Positions 18,277 to 26,955 of a stretch of 64,000 nucleotides of DNA are shown here, piece after piece (the stretch's first letter is position 1; the number at the start of each line of letters is the position of its first letter). This DNA is from Bythopirellula sp937925545 (GTDB lineage Bacteria; Planctomycetota; Planctomycetia; Pirellulales; Lacipirellulaceae), in the NCBI GenBank assembly GCA_937925545.1, contig CALALR010000009.1, positions 1 to 64,000 of the forward strand. The letters are read 5' to 3'. Both the position numbers and the translations under genes were made by a program. Under the pieces are notes generated by a model that was not told the origin of the DNA, searched no databases, and saw only the letters and a program-made list of their open reading frames with translations.

Positions 18277-19695
18277 ATGAAAACTACCCGTTCTAGCCAG
18301 ATCAAGCTCCATTGTTCCATTCTCTGCTGCAGCGTCCTGGTGATAGCATCCCATGCCGCCGCCCAAGACAATCCTCTCCGCTTTCAGCGGCCGGGACAGT
18401 CCAAGCAATCTGCCGAAGTGCAGCAAAAGTTCCGCGCGCCTTCCCAGGTGAAGCAACAGCAGACTCCAGAGCCAGAAAACTCAGCTACCACCCTGCCTCG
18501 CCAACAACAGGTTGTCGAGAAACGAGTTGCCAAGAAGCCACAAACTAAGAATCCCTCATCTACGCAGGGTAAAGTCCGGCAAGCTGCAGCCGAATTGCAG
18601 CAACCCGAACGAATCATCAAACCAATTCCCGAAGAAACAACTCAGGATGGCGAAGTTTACTATGGTTCGAGCCCCGAAGGCTGGGAAGTTCCCATGCAAT
18701 TCGACGGGTGTGAAAGCTGTGAAATGGGTCATCCGTGCGGTGACGGTGGCTGCATCTGCGATCCGGGCTGTGGTATTTGCGATCCAGGCTGCGGTGTTTG
18801 CGACCCAGGCTGTGGTATTTGCGATCCCGGTTGTGGCTGCCCGCAACCGAGCTGTGGCAGTTACGTTGGCATTCCTGGCCCAGAATTCTGGTGCTTTCAA
18901 GTTTGCTTGCCTCGCATCAAGGATGTAACTTTCTGGGGAGGAGTGCAGGGATTCCGTGGACCGCGAGACTTTGTAGCCGGTGCACCGCCGACCTCTCGGA
19001 GTGACTCTAATTTTGGCTTTCATGAAGGCGTGAACATCAGTGGCCGTGCACCTCTGGTGGGTCGTTTGTTTCCCCAGCTCAGTTATCAACTTGGTTTTCA
19101 GGCCTTCCAAAGCCGACTTCATGGCACAACCTACAATAGCGACGACCGGGGTCAGGAGTTCATCACTGCTGGTCTCTACCGCCGAGTATGCAGTGGTGTG
19201 CAGTTCGGAGTTGTCTATGACTACATGAGCGACGACTTGGATGAGGACGTCAGCCTCAGCCAGGTTCGATATGAGATTAGCCTAAAGAGTCCTCGAGGCC
19301 GGGAAATCGGTTTCTGGGGAGCGAGCAGCACCAACGACGACATTTCCGACGGTGTGAACTGGGAGACCGTTGATCAATATGCTGCGTTCTTCCGTTGGAA
19401 TCTTTACGATGGCTATCAGGCGAGATTCTGGGGGGGCGGCACGGGAGACAGTGAAGGCATTCTAGGAGCTGATTTCTACGCACCGCTCAACGACCGTTGG
19501 TCAGTGCAATCCGGGTTCAATTACCTGATTCCCGAGAAGCAACAGAGCCCGATGGAGGTCCGGGAGGAATCCTGGAATATCGGGATCAACCTCGTCTGGC
19601 ATATTGGCTGCTCCGCGAAGAAGGGAGCCAACAGCCCGTTCCGTCCGCTGTTTGGAGTGGCCGACAACGGCTGGATGTTTGTGGATCGGAAATAG
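18277..19695 (+). CDS. Secreted Cys-rich repeat protein (DUF6666-like)
   Basis: A 472-residue exported protein. The signal peptide spans about residues 9-29 (CSILCCSVLVIASHAAAQ). A Gln/Pro/Lys-rich low-complexity segment of about 90 residues follows. Residues 145-193 form a Cys-rich patch with four tandem copies of CDPGCG followed by I, V or C. The C-terminal 270 residues look like an outer-membrane barrel with aromatic, glycine-rich strands (VTFWGGVQGFRGP, GFWGASSTNDD, ARFWGGGTGDSEG) and a terminal aromatic-rich end. AAGGG lies seven bases before the ATG. Cys-rich repeats before a barrel recall planctomycete wall proteins and could cross-link by disulfides; that is inference. Confidence 0.8.
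   Translation: MKTTRSSQIKLHCSILCCSVLVIASHAAAQDNPLRFQRPGQSKQSAEVQQKFRAPSQVKQQQTPEPENSATTLPRQQQVVEKRVAKKPQTKNPSSTQGKVRQAAAELQQPERIIKPIPEETTQDGEVYYGSSPEGWEVPMQFDGCESCEMGHPCGDGGCICDPGCGICDPGCGVCDPGCGICDPGCGCPQPSCGSYVGIPGPEFWCFQVCLPRIKDVTFWGGVQGFRGPRDFVAGAPPTSRSDSNFGFHEGVNISGRAPLVGRLFPQLSYQLGFQAFQSRLHGTTYNSDDRGQEFITAGLYRRVCSGVQFGVVYDYMSDDLDEDVSLSQVRYEISLKSPRGREIGFWGASSTNDDISDGVNWETVDQYAAFFRWNLYDGYQARFWGGGTGDSEGILGADFYAPLNDRWSVQSGFNYLIPEKQQSPMEVREESWNIGINLVWHIGCSAKKGANSPFRPLFGVADNGWMFVDRK
18756..18841 (+). repeat. Tandem 24-bp repeat encoding CDPGCG-I/V
   Basis: Four in-frame copies of an approximately 24-base unit (TGCGATCCAGGCTGTGGTATT with synonymous changes) encode the CDPGCG repeats of the Cys-rich barrel protein. 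Third-position differences between copies show that they were not generated very recently and that the peptide sequence is under selection. Confidence 0.8.
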
Positions 19696-19727
19696 TCTGA
19701 TGGCCGGTTCTACCCCTCTTGGAACAT

Positions 19728-19782
19728 ACTGGGGGGGAGGAAAAATCGCCAAATTCGCCAAATTTTGGCGCTGTCCCCCAGT
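19728..19782. other. Nested inverted repeat downstream of the Cys-rich protein gene
   Basis: An 8-bp outer stem (ACTGGGGG at 19728-19735, CCCCCAGT at 19775-19782) encloses a second hairpin based on CGCCAAA and TTTGGCG, preceded by a direct repeat of CGCCAAATT. It lies 33 bases after the stop codon at 19695. There is no T-run after it, so it is not a classic intrinsic terminator; it could protect the 3' end of the mRNA or be a regulatory RNA element. Confidence 0.5.
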
Positions 19783-19879
19783 CCTCTACCGAATATACTT
19801 AATAGCTTGCCCGGTACTTACTCTTGCAATGAGTAGGGGCATAACACAGATATCTACTTTGTTTTGGAGTGATCACACG

Positions 19880-20134
19880 ATGCATACCATTGAAACGAAT
19901 TGGGAGGACGAAGAGAACAATCGCCAGGTCTCTTTTGCGGTACAGTTTACCCGCAAAGAGAACGCCGTCGAAATTCAATCGATCACTCCCAAGCAAGTCA
20001 CCTTCCTCTGCCCTCAATCCAACGCCCCGCTACGCAGCATCGGCGTGTGGACCGAAAAGGGACGTCAACTTCTTGCGGAGCAATTCCGTGCCAGCGGCCA
20101 CTTCGCCGACGTCGAAGCGACCTTGGCAGTTTAG
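19880..20134 (+). CDS. Small hypothetical protein (84 residues)
   Basis: An 84-residue soluble protein starting at the ATG at 19880, with GGAG ten bases upstream. The frame is open further left, but that part overlaps the preceding gene and has no homology-like character. The peptide contains HTIETNWEDEENNRQVSF and ends with a helical segment KGRQLLAEQFRASGHFADVE. I recognise no family. A strong intrinsic terminator 26 bases after its stop supports that it is a real, separately terminated gene. Confidence 0.65.
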   Translation: MHTIETNWEDEENNRQVSFAVQFTRKENAVEIQSITPKQVTFLCPQSNAPLRSIGVWTEKGRQLLAEQFRASGHFADVEATLAV

Positions 20135-20160
20135 GCAATACGCGAGAACACACTGCATAA

Positions 20161-20190
20161 CAGGGTCCCGATTGGGGGCCCTGTTTTTTT
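20161..20190 (+). terminator. Intrinsic terminator of the 84-residue gene
   Basis: A 9-bp stem (CAGGGTCCC at 20161-20169, GGGGCCCTG at 20175-20183, one G-T pair) with a 5-base loop is followed by seven T residues. This is a textbook rho-independent terminator on the + strand. Confidence 0.92.
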
Positions 20191-20329
20191 ACGCGCTTCG
20201 TCTACCACAGAATAGCCTTACGAAAGAATTATCTCACGCAGAGGAGCGGAGATGAAGAGGACTCCGTTGAACTCTTGAGTTTCGTCACCTCTGAGAGAAT
20301 TCGCTTTAGACCGGTCCTCGTGAAAGAAT

Positions 20330-21415
20330 CTATCGCCGTTCGAGATTCAATTTACGAAGCTCAGGCAATTCATCCTGGCTTGTAGGGCCCCACTGTGAGA
20401 GTGTGACCGGAAGTTCGAGTGTTTGAAATTCCTGGTTCTCCGCCCTTCTTACGACCGTAAGGAGCACTGTGTCTCCCGGTTGGAATTGGGCAATCATTGC
20501 TGTTAGAGCAGCGAAATTCTCCACCTCTTCACCAGCGATCTGAGTAATCACATCTCCACGCCGAATGCCGCCCTTGGCGGCAGCACTTTCTGGAACGACT
20601 TCCACAACATGAGCATTCTGACCGCCATCGCCTCGAATCCCCAAGAATGCCGCACTCTCGCGGATATCGATATTCTTCACGTTAGGAATCTTTTGAGGAA
20701 GATTTTCGATCGCTTCCTTAGAAAACTTTGTTCCATAGAGTTCCACACGAGCCAACTGCGGCAAACGCTGAAGACAATCCAGAGCCTCGTCTCCCAATGG
20801 AGGAGAATAAAAACTGACGATCCAGGCATTCGGAACCTCGTCTAGCAGCTTAAGGGATTCAATCCCCCCTCTCCATTCCGACCCAATAATGATCTGGTAA
20901 TGGATCGTTGGCACAAAATTAATCACTCCACTCAGTTGGGGATTCACTTGATAGCTTCCCCCAAGTGAGACAATTTTTTCCAGGGCCGCCAACTCACGGA
21001 CCTCAGCAAGAACCTCAGCAGCCCGCGCTGATTCAATGGGGCGATGTTTCATTGCGGCGAGCTGTTCAAGAGCGTCAACGGCCAATTGCCTATCTTCCTC
21101 CTCCGACCAGGACAACAGAATGTTGATAGCCCTGGTTGAGCTCTCTAGCGAAGCTGAGCGAGCGGCATCTGCAACCTGAGCCAATGCAGGTGAGCCAGCC
21201 AAAGTCAATTTCGCTTGAGCTCGCTCCCTTAAATCGAATTGGTCGCTATCAAGATCGTCCACTAATTGGGCGATCTCTTGGGGATTAATTGAAAGCTCTT
21301 CTTCAGAATTGCTCTGATCTGCTGGGGCCGTTGCCTCTCCTGCTGGGGAAGGACCCGTTAATCCGAGCAGAATTGCTATAAGGACTAGTCGTAGAAGATT
21401 CATGAGGAAACGCAT
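20330..21415 (-). CDS. Exported PDZ-domain protein
   Basis: A roughly 361-residue exported protein. The N-terminus MRFLMNLLRLVLIAILLGL is a signal peptide, so the ATG at 21415 is preferred over an upstream codon at 21505. Residues 45-130 resemble helical HEAT-like repeats (DLRERAQAKLTLAGSPALAQ). A middle section has leucine-rich-repeat-like features (LDCLQRLPQLARVELYGTKF). A C-terminal PDZ domain begins near LGIRGDGGQNAHVVEVV and contains ESAAAKGGIRRGDVITQIAG. No protease residues are visible, so it is probably a periplasmic binding or scaffold protein. It is divergent from the next gene. Confidence 0.8.
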   Translation of the reverse strand: MRFLMNLLRLVLIAILLGLTGPSPAGEATAPADQSNSEEELSINPQEIAQLVDDLDSDQFDLRERAQAKLTLAGSPALAQVADAARSASLESSTRAINILLSWSEEEDRQLAVDALEQLAAMKHRPIESARAAEVLAEVRELAALEKIVSLGGSYQVNPQLSGVINFVPTIHYQIIIGSEWRGGIESLKLLDEVPNAWIVSFYSPPLGDEALDCLQRLPQLARVELYGTKFSKEAIENLPQKIPNVKNIDIRESAAFLGIRGDGGQNAHVVEVVPESAAAKGGIRRGDVITQIAGEEVENFAALTAMIAQFQPGDTVLLTVVRRAENQEFQTLELPVTLSQWGPTSQDELPELRKLNLERR

Positions 21416-21593
21416 GGTGGAACGATAGATCAAACAGGATTTCCTTGAAACAACTGGGCAACGGTTCTTCGACAAGCCGCCTCTTACACGATAGTATTGT
21501 AACATCTCTTGAGCAAAACTTGGCTGCCAAATTCAAGCTTGTTTCTCGTAGAGTACAAATAATTCTCTAAATCGTTGTTAAGGGCTCTGATCC

Positions 21594-22739
21594 ATGAATT
21601 TCGCTCTCTTTGGCGTTGATAGCGAGAGTTTGTTATTAGCAGATGCTGCTAGAAGGCTGGGCCATACAATCGTTTGGGGCGGTGATTTAGGGGATGGCAC
21701 CCAGGAAGACCGCCCCGCATGGTTGCCCTCGCAGGATCAGCAAGATGATTGGGAGACTTTGCTTGACCAGGAAGCCTGCGATGGCGTGATCGTCGGACGA
21801 GGTGAAACGCCAGGGGCTTTAAGAGCAGAGCAAGTCATTCAACTCACCAAGAATGAGATTGCGGTCTTGTCTTCATTTCCTTTGTGCGACTCCGTACTGA
21901 GCTATTACGAAATCGACATGGCCCGTTCTGAGAGCAAAGCCACGCTTTATCATTTCAATCCGCTGAGCATGCAAGCTGAGCAACTAGGAGAAATAGCCGA
22001 GTGGACTCGTAAGGGACACCCTGAGTTCGGCCCTATTGAGCAACTTCTTTGGGAGCGTCCCATCGAAAGTCGCACCCAGGAGAACGTCCTCTGGCATTTC
22101 GCGCGCGATGTCGAAGTGTTGGATCAAATCGCTGGCCCACTCGATCGCTTGGGAGCCGTTGGCTCGCCCGATGCGGCTGCTACTTATGCTGGGCTGAACG
22201 TTCAATTACTTGGCAAAGGCCGAGTGCCCGTCCGCTGGTCGGTTGGTCCGATTGAGAATACCCACTTACCGCAACTTACACTTGTTGGAGAACGAGGCAA
22301 ATGGCGAACAGAACTTCCAGATTCCACTGAAGATAGACCCGCCCAGGCAGAGGCCTGCGTGCAATCATTTACCGAATCGATTTCCAATGAAGGTTCTCGC
22401 AAAACCACCTGGCCGTCAGCACTACGAGCAATGGAACTTACAGACACGATCGAGATCAGCCTCAGGCGGGGCCGCATGATCGACGTGCATCGTCAGCAAC
22501 TTAGCGAACAGCTCGCATTTCGGGGAACGATGTCGGCCTTGGGCTGTGGGATACTTCTTTTTTTGCCTCCCCTGCTCTTGGTGCTTGGATGGCTGGCCGG
22601 AAAGCTGGGACTACCGGTCGCCGAATACTGGGCCCATGGGCTCCTGGCTCTGTTGGGATTGTTCTTGCTTATCCAGTTCATTCCTAAGCTTTTTCTGAAG
22701 TCGAATGAGGGTGATCCTGGTACGGATTGTCCCGATTAA
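21594..22739 (+). CDS. Gfo/Idh/MocA-like protein with C-terminal membrane anchor
   Basis: A 381-residue protein. The N-terminal 110 residues resemble a Rossmann fold (NFALFGVDSESLLLADAARR), but the usual GxGxxG cofactor motif is missing. The middle resembles the Gfo/Idh/MocA C-terminal domain (LDRLGAVGSPDAAATYAGL, LTLVGERGKWRTELP). Two hydrophobic helices close the protein, about 310-336 (LGCGILLFLPPLLLVLGWLAG) and 342-365, so it is probably anchored in the membrane with the enzyme-like part in the cytoplasm. Loss of the dinucleotide motif suggests a non-catalytic or altered role. AAGGG lies upstream of the ATG. Confidence 0.65.
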   Translation: MNFALFGVDSESLLLADAARRLGHTIVWGGDLGDGTQEDRPAWLPSQDQQDDWETLLDQEACDGVIVGRGETPGALRAEQVIQLTKNEIAVLSSFPLCDSVLSYYEIDMARSESKATLYHFNPLSMQAEQLGEIAEWTRKGHPEFGPIEQLLWERPIESRTQENVLWHFARDVEVLDQIAGPLDRLGAVGSPDAAATYAGLNVQLLGKGRVPVRWSVGPIENTHLPQLTLVGERGKWRTELPDSTEDRPAQAEACVQSFTESISNEGSRKTTWPSALRAMELTDTIEISLRRGRMIDVHRQQLSEQLAFRGTMSALGCGILLFLPPLLLVLGWLAGKLGLPVAEYWAHGLLALLGLFLLIQFIPKLFLKSNEGDPGTDCPD

Positions 22740-22961
22740 TGCCCCTGGCTCTTTCTATAAAGAACCTTCTGCTGTAAATGGCTGTGAAGCATTCCCTGCA
22801 AACATACGCCCACGCTGGCATGATAGCACTTATCAACTTTGTCGATTGGGCAAAAGTTATCGTTTTGATTTAGCCGATTCTGCTATCGGAAGGTTATCGA
22901 TTCTCTCCGGGAATCAACACCGCTTCTCATAATCGGCTTATCTTGGTTTTCAGGTGGGGCT

Positions 22962-23402
22962 TTGAAAAACCAGAACTCTTTCCACTACGCTGCGCTTTTC
23001 GTGCTCTCACTATTGCTGGGCACCGGTTCCGGCTGCGCGACGATTCTCGGGGTGGCTGATGAGAATGGCGGTCGATTCGATTGCTGCTGCGGGGACTGCG
23101 TCGAAGACGGTTCTGCAGGATACTCAATATCAGCAGATTGTCTTGGCAAAGGCTGCCGTCAGGACCGCATGGGCCGCCGAGGGGCAGCATTTGGGCTCCA
23201 TGCGTGTGGTCCTCGCGGAAGACATATCCAGGTCGGTCCACCCGCGATTCGCCATCAGCCCGAAATGCCGCCTGAGTTTTTGCCCGTTCCAGTCACACCA
23301 ATCTATGCCCATGTGAATCCCCGTGCCCCCGACCAGATACGAGGAGCCGTGGAAGTCGGTTGGCCACCCCCCTGCCAGTTGACCATCTCCGGCCGAGATT
23401 AG
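22962..23402 (+). CDS. Putative lipoprotein, 146 residues
   Basis: The frame starts at TTG 22962, six bases after AGGTGGGG, a good ribosome site. The N-terminus has a lipoprotein signal: hydrophobic YAALFVLSLLLG, then lipobox LGTGSGC. The mature part is Cys-rich early (FDCCCGDCVEDG), then Gly/Arg-rich, and ends with a Pro-rich segment (MPPEFLPVPVTPIYAHVNP). No family recognised. The alternative frames here are weaker. It is preceded by a 222-base gap and followed by the HtrA-like gene on the same strand. Confidence 0.6.
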   Translation: MKNQNSFHYAALFVLSLLLGTGSGCATILGVADENGGRFDCCCGDCVEDGSAGYSISADCLGKGCRQDRMGRRGAAFGLHACGPRGRHIQVGPPAIRHQPEMPPEFLPVPVTPIYAHVNPRAPDQIRGAVEVGWPPPCQLTISGRD

Positions 23403-23611
23403 CTCGCTCTTGAGCCTCTTTTCCAGCGTGTGTGAAGCTGGGGACTTTGTGAGGCTTACCAATCGCATCGTTTAAGCGAGTCCTAACGACGGGCCGATCA
23501 ACGGTTCTAGCAATCACGAGTGTTTCCTCGCAGAACAGCCGTGATCAAGTTACGGGTCGCTTCGGCGTGCCAGCTACCAAAATTGCCAGCTCCCTCATTG
23601 GATGGCCCTCC

Positions 23612-25000
23612 ATGAATGACCCGCGCACCGGCACTGCCCATGCTAAACCGTTCTCCTTCCGCTTGCTGTTAGTCATAGCGTTTGTCCTTGGATTTCTGGC
23701 TCAGTCGGTTCTGGCAGACTCAAGCTCCCGAGTCACTCCCATTGTGCGAGCTGTTCGCGATGCCAGCCCCGCTGTAGTAAATATTCAGGGGCAAAAGTCT
23801 GTCGTCGAGACCACCGAGTCTGCCAGGCAGATATCGAAGCAAGTTAATGGTATGGGTACAGGTGTGCTGATTGATCCACGGGGCTTTATTCTCACCAATT
23901 TCCACGTAGTGGATGGTGTGCGGCGGATCAATGTGACACTTTCGACAGGCCAGTCGTTCATCGCCAAAATCGTGGCTCGCGACCCACAGACTGATCTGGC
24001 AATCATTCGAATTAATCCGTCGTTCGATTTGCCCGTCATCAACCTCGGCACATCTCAAGGACTCATGCCGGGAGAGACGGTCATTGCGGTAGGTAATGCC
24101 TTTGGATACGAGAATACGGTGACCACAGGAATTATCAGTGCACTACATCGCAATGTGCAAGTCAACGAAACGCAGCAATATCTAGACCTGATTCAAACCG
24201 ACGCGAGCATCAATCCAGGCAACTCGGGTGGCCCCCTTTTGAACATCGATGGTGAGATGATCGGGCTGAATGTCGCCGTGCGGGCTGGAGCTCAGGGAAT
24301 TGGTTTTGCAATACCTGTGGACAATGCCCTGGAAATCGCCACGCGCATGATGAGTATCGAGGAGTTGGAAAGCAACTGGCACGGCATGGCCACTCTGTCG
24401 ATGGACAAGAGCGATGGCCGAGTGACGGTAGCCAGAGTCGACCAAGATAGTCCTGCCGAGATCTGCGGAATCGAGCGAGGAGACCTTGTCGAAAGAATAG
24501 GCACTCTGCAGATTCGCAGACCATTGGACATCGAGCGGGCACTTTTAGGTCATCGTTCAGGTGAACGGATACCTGTCACTGTACGACGCGACAGCCAGGA
24601 AATTACTTTGGATCTCGAGATAGCCAGTCGAACCCCGGCACGTCCAGCAATTCCTGCACCCATGGGATCATTCGAAACAGCCACATGGGAGACGCTAGGT
24701 TTGATTCTGGAAGAAGAACCTGCCAGTTCATTACGCCAACTCAACCTTCCGTACGACGGCGGGATGCGCATTGTGTCAGTCCGCCCAGAGAGTTCTGCCG
24801 CTCAGCAAGGTGTGAGGGAAGGAGACATTCTTGTGCGATTTCATCGCTGGACGACCGCTTCGCAGTCGGATATCCAGTTCCTGGTTGACCGAGCTGATTC
24901 GCTTTCGCGGGCTGGTGCCTTGAAGTTCTATATCGTCCGGGGCGACAAGACCCATTATGCTCAGATGGAAGTTGCCACGCGTAAAAGTAGCGTGCGGTGA
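23612..25000 (+). CDS. HtrA/Deg-like serine protease with two PDZ domains
   Basis: A periplasmic trypsin-like protease of about 462 residues. The ATG at 23612 is preferred to a GTG at 23567 because GGA lies upstream and the signal peptide (LLLVIAFVLGFLAQSVLA) follows at normal distance. The catalytic triad is visible: His in TNFHVVDG, Asp in TDLAIIRI and Ser in NPGNSGGPL. Two PDZ-like domains follow, one containing DSPAEICGIERGDLVERIG and a second containing ESSAAQQGVREGDILVRF. Such proteins degrade misfolded envelope proteins. It is convergent with the aldehyde dehydrogenase gene, separated by a two-way terminator. Confidence 0.9.
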   Translation: MNDPRTGTAHAKPFSFRLLLVIAFVLGFLAQSVLADSSSRVTPIVRAVRDASPAVVNIQGQKSVVETTESARQISKQVNGMGTGVLIDPRGFILTNFHVVDGVRRINVTLSTGQSFIAKIVARDPQTDLAIIRINPSFDLPVINLGTSQGLMPGETVIAVGNAFGYENTVTTGIISALHRNVQVNETQQYLDLIQTDASINPGNSGGPLLNIDGEMIGLNVAVRAGAQGIGFAIPVDNALEIATRMMSIEELESNWHGMATLSMDKSDGRVTVARVDQDSPAEICGIERGDLVERIGTLQIRRPLDIERALLGHRSGERIPVTVRRDSQEITLDLEIASRTPARPAIPAPMGSFETATWETLGLILEEEPASSLRQLNLPYDGGMRIVSVRPESSAAQQGVREGDILVRFHRWTTASQSDIQFLVDRADSLSRAGALKFYIVRGDKTHYAQMEVATRKSSVR

Positions 25001-25020
25001 ACTTGGTCCTATGAAATAAA

Positions 25021-25049
25021 ACGCCTGGGGATTGCAATTCCCCAGGCGT
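25021..25049. terminator. Bidirectional terminator between htrA-like and ALDH genes
   Basis: A 10-bp perfect stem (ACGCCTGGGG at 25021-25030, CCCCAGGCGT at 25040-25049) with an ATTGCAATT loop lies between two converging genes. A-rich sequence on its left gives a T-run for the minus-strand transcript. On the plus strand the following T content is weaker. Confidence 0.8.
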
Positions 25050-25084
25050 TGTTCTGGTTCGCTTTTTCAAGAAGTAATTCGGGC

Positions 25085-26569
25085 CTAATTCATTGCCACG
25101 GTCACGGTTTTCAACTCGGTGTAAGCGGCCAATCCGGCCTCTCCCAGTTCGCGTCCGAGGCCGCTTTCTTTGAAACCTCCAAAAGGAGCAGCAGCGTCGA
25201 AGACGTCGTAGCAGTTGATCCAGACTGTGCCAGCCCGCAGTTTGTTGGCAAAACGATGTGCCTTGGCTATGTCGCGCGTCCAGACCGCCGCTGCCAGACC
25301 ATAATTGGTGGCATTTGCCCGGCGGGCAATTTCATCGACGTCGCTGAACTTCAAGACACTCATCACGGGACCAAAAATCTCTTCCTTCGCAATCCGCATG
25401 TCATCTTTGACGCCGGTGAACATGGTTGGCTCGATGAAGTAGCCTTTATCCCCGTGCCGAGCACCACCGTTGACTAGCTTAGCTCCGTCTTCTTTCCCAT
25501 ATTCGACGTACTTGAGAATCTTATCGAATTGGGCCTGATCCACTTGGGGTCCCTGTTCGGTTTCAGGATCAAACGGATCACCAATGCGGCGAGACTTGTT
25601 TAAGTCCTGCAGTCGATCAACAAATTCATCGTGAATCTTATCTTGGACAAACAACCGACTCCCGGCACAGCAGCACTGCCCTTGGTTGAAGTACAGGGCG
25701 AAGTGCGCTCCATGGATCGCCGCGTCCAAATCAGCGTCGGCAAAGACCACATTGGGACTCTTGCCCCCTAGCTCGAACGTGACGCGTTTCATGGTCTCCA
25801 GTGCACTGCGCTGAATAATCTTTGCTGTCGCCCCTTCACCTGTGAATGCAATCTTGTCGACGCCTGGATGCGCCACCAAGGCGGCACCGGCAGTGGGACC
25901 GTATCCTGGAACGACGTTGATGACTCCATCAGGGATACCCGCCTTCTGAGCCAGGTGGGCCATCCGCAGACAGGTCAGCGGAGTCTGCTCCGCAGGTTTC
26001 ATCACAATTGTACATCCAGTTGCCAGGGCAGGCCCCCACTTCCAGGCAGCCATCAGAGCTGGGAAATTCCACGGAATGATTTGTCCGACGACACCCACAG
26101 GCTCGCGCCGAGTGTAGCAGAAATAATCCCCACTCACCGGGATCGTGGAGCCTTGAATTTTGTCCGCCCAACCTGCGTAGTAGCGGATGCAATCAATCAC
26201 CAACGGAATATCGGCATTACGCGAATCGTTAATCGGTTTGCCATTGTCGAGAGTTTCCAACGCAGCCAACTCGTCAGCCTCCTCCTCGATGAGGTCGGCC
26301 AATTTGTACATCAATCGTCCTCGTTCACGGGCGTTCATCCGAGACCATTCGCCCCCATCGAACTGGGCCCGTGCGGCATCGACCGCCAGATCGATATCAG
26401 CCTTATCCCCCTCAGCCACCTTAGCGATCACTTCTTCAGTAGCTGGGTGAATCGTATCGAAGGTCTTTCCACTGGCCGCATCAAGCCATTTTCCTCCGAT
26501 AAAGCACTGAGTTTGGCGAATCTTGGGACGAGCAACTTTCTTTGCCGGTTTTTCGGTGGCAGTAGCCAT
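25085..26569 (-). CDS. NAD(P)+-dependent aldehyde dehydrogenase
   Basis: A 494-residue aldehyde dehydrogenase of normal length that would oxidise aldehydes to acids in the cytoplasm. Landmarks are IPWNFPALMAAWKWGPALATG (coenzyme domain, split by its conserved Asn), FTGEGATAKIIQ, the general-base Glu in VTFELGGKSPN and the nucleophile Cys in FNQGQCCCAGSRLFVQ, then EEIFGPVMSVLKF and PFGGFKESGLGRE. The N-terminus is Lys-rich. The sequence resembles broad ALDH1/2-type or betaine-aldehyde enzymes; the exact substrate cannot be assigned. It stands alone. Confidence 0.93.
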   Translation of the reverse strand: MATATEKPAKKVARPKIRQTQCFIGGKWLDAASGKTFDTIHPATEEVIAKVAEGDKADIDLAVDAARAQFDGGEWSRMNARERGRLMYKLADLIEEEADELAALETLDNGKPINDSRNADIPLVIDCIRYYAGWADKIQGSTIPVSGDYFCYTRREPVGVVGQIIPWNFPALMAAWKWGPALATGCTIVMKPAEQTPLTCLRMAHLAQKAGIPDGVINVVPGYGPTAGAALVAHPGVDKIAFTGEGATAKIIQRSALETMKRVTFELGGKSPNVVFADADLDAAIHGAHFALYFNQGQCCCAGSRLFVQDKIHDEFVDRLQDLNKSRRIGDPFDPETEQGPQVDQAQFDKILKYVEYGKEDGAKLVNGGARHGDKGYFIEPTMFTGVKDDMRIAKEEIFGPVMSVLKFSDVDEIARRANATNYGLAAAVWTRDIAKAHRFANKLRAGTVWINCYDVFDAAAPFGGFKESGLGRELGEAGLAAYTELKTVTVAMN

Positions 26570-26955
26570 AACTGGTTACCTCCTGCAAGAACAAGTGATT
26601 TGACAAGCAGCCGGCGGCGAGAGCTAGCGCCATTGCCGCAGAGGCGCAAAACTTATTGTAACCACTTTCGGCAAGAATCGCCTAGCGGGGTTTCCACAGT
26701 AGAAGGGCCGGATGGCCGAGAATAGAGCAATAATCCAGACAAGCCCTACAGGCATATAGATCGAAAGCGAGACCTAGCATACTGGCACAGGGATCTCGCT
26801 TTCCAAATCCAGAGAGGAACTGGATTATCAATCCACCTGAAAACTAAAACTGAAGAATTATCGGCCTCATTGGCAAGCGTTCAGCTACAAACTCAGTCTT
26901 GCCGTGCAGGCCTGGCCTGCTGCTTTGGGGCTAACCTTTCGGCAGACGACAGAAC
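26570..26955. other. Intergenic region between ferredoxin and ALDH genes
   Basis: A 386-base gap on the downstream side of the ferredoxin gene and upstream side of the ALDH gene. Its one clear element is a perfect 10-bp inverted repeat at 26763-26803. I see no other coding or RNA feature. Confidence 0.6.
26763..26803 (-). terminator. Stem-loop downstream of ferredoxin
   Basis: GAAAGCGAGA (26763-26772) and TCTCGCTTTC (26794-26803) are perfect complements separated by 21 bases. It lies about 150 bases downstream of the ferredoxin stop codon. On the minus strand the right arm ends in TTTC, a weak T-run, so it may terminate the ferredoxin mRNA. The long loop makes this tentative. Confidence 0.45.

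Noticed and set aside
22705..22932. 75-codon plus-strand frame after the Gfo/Idh-like gene
   Set aside because: It overlaps the end of the preceding gene in another frame and has no family signature.
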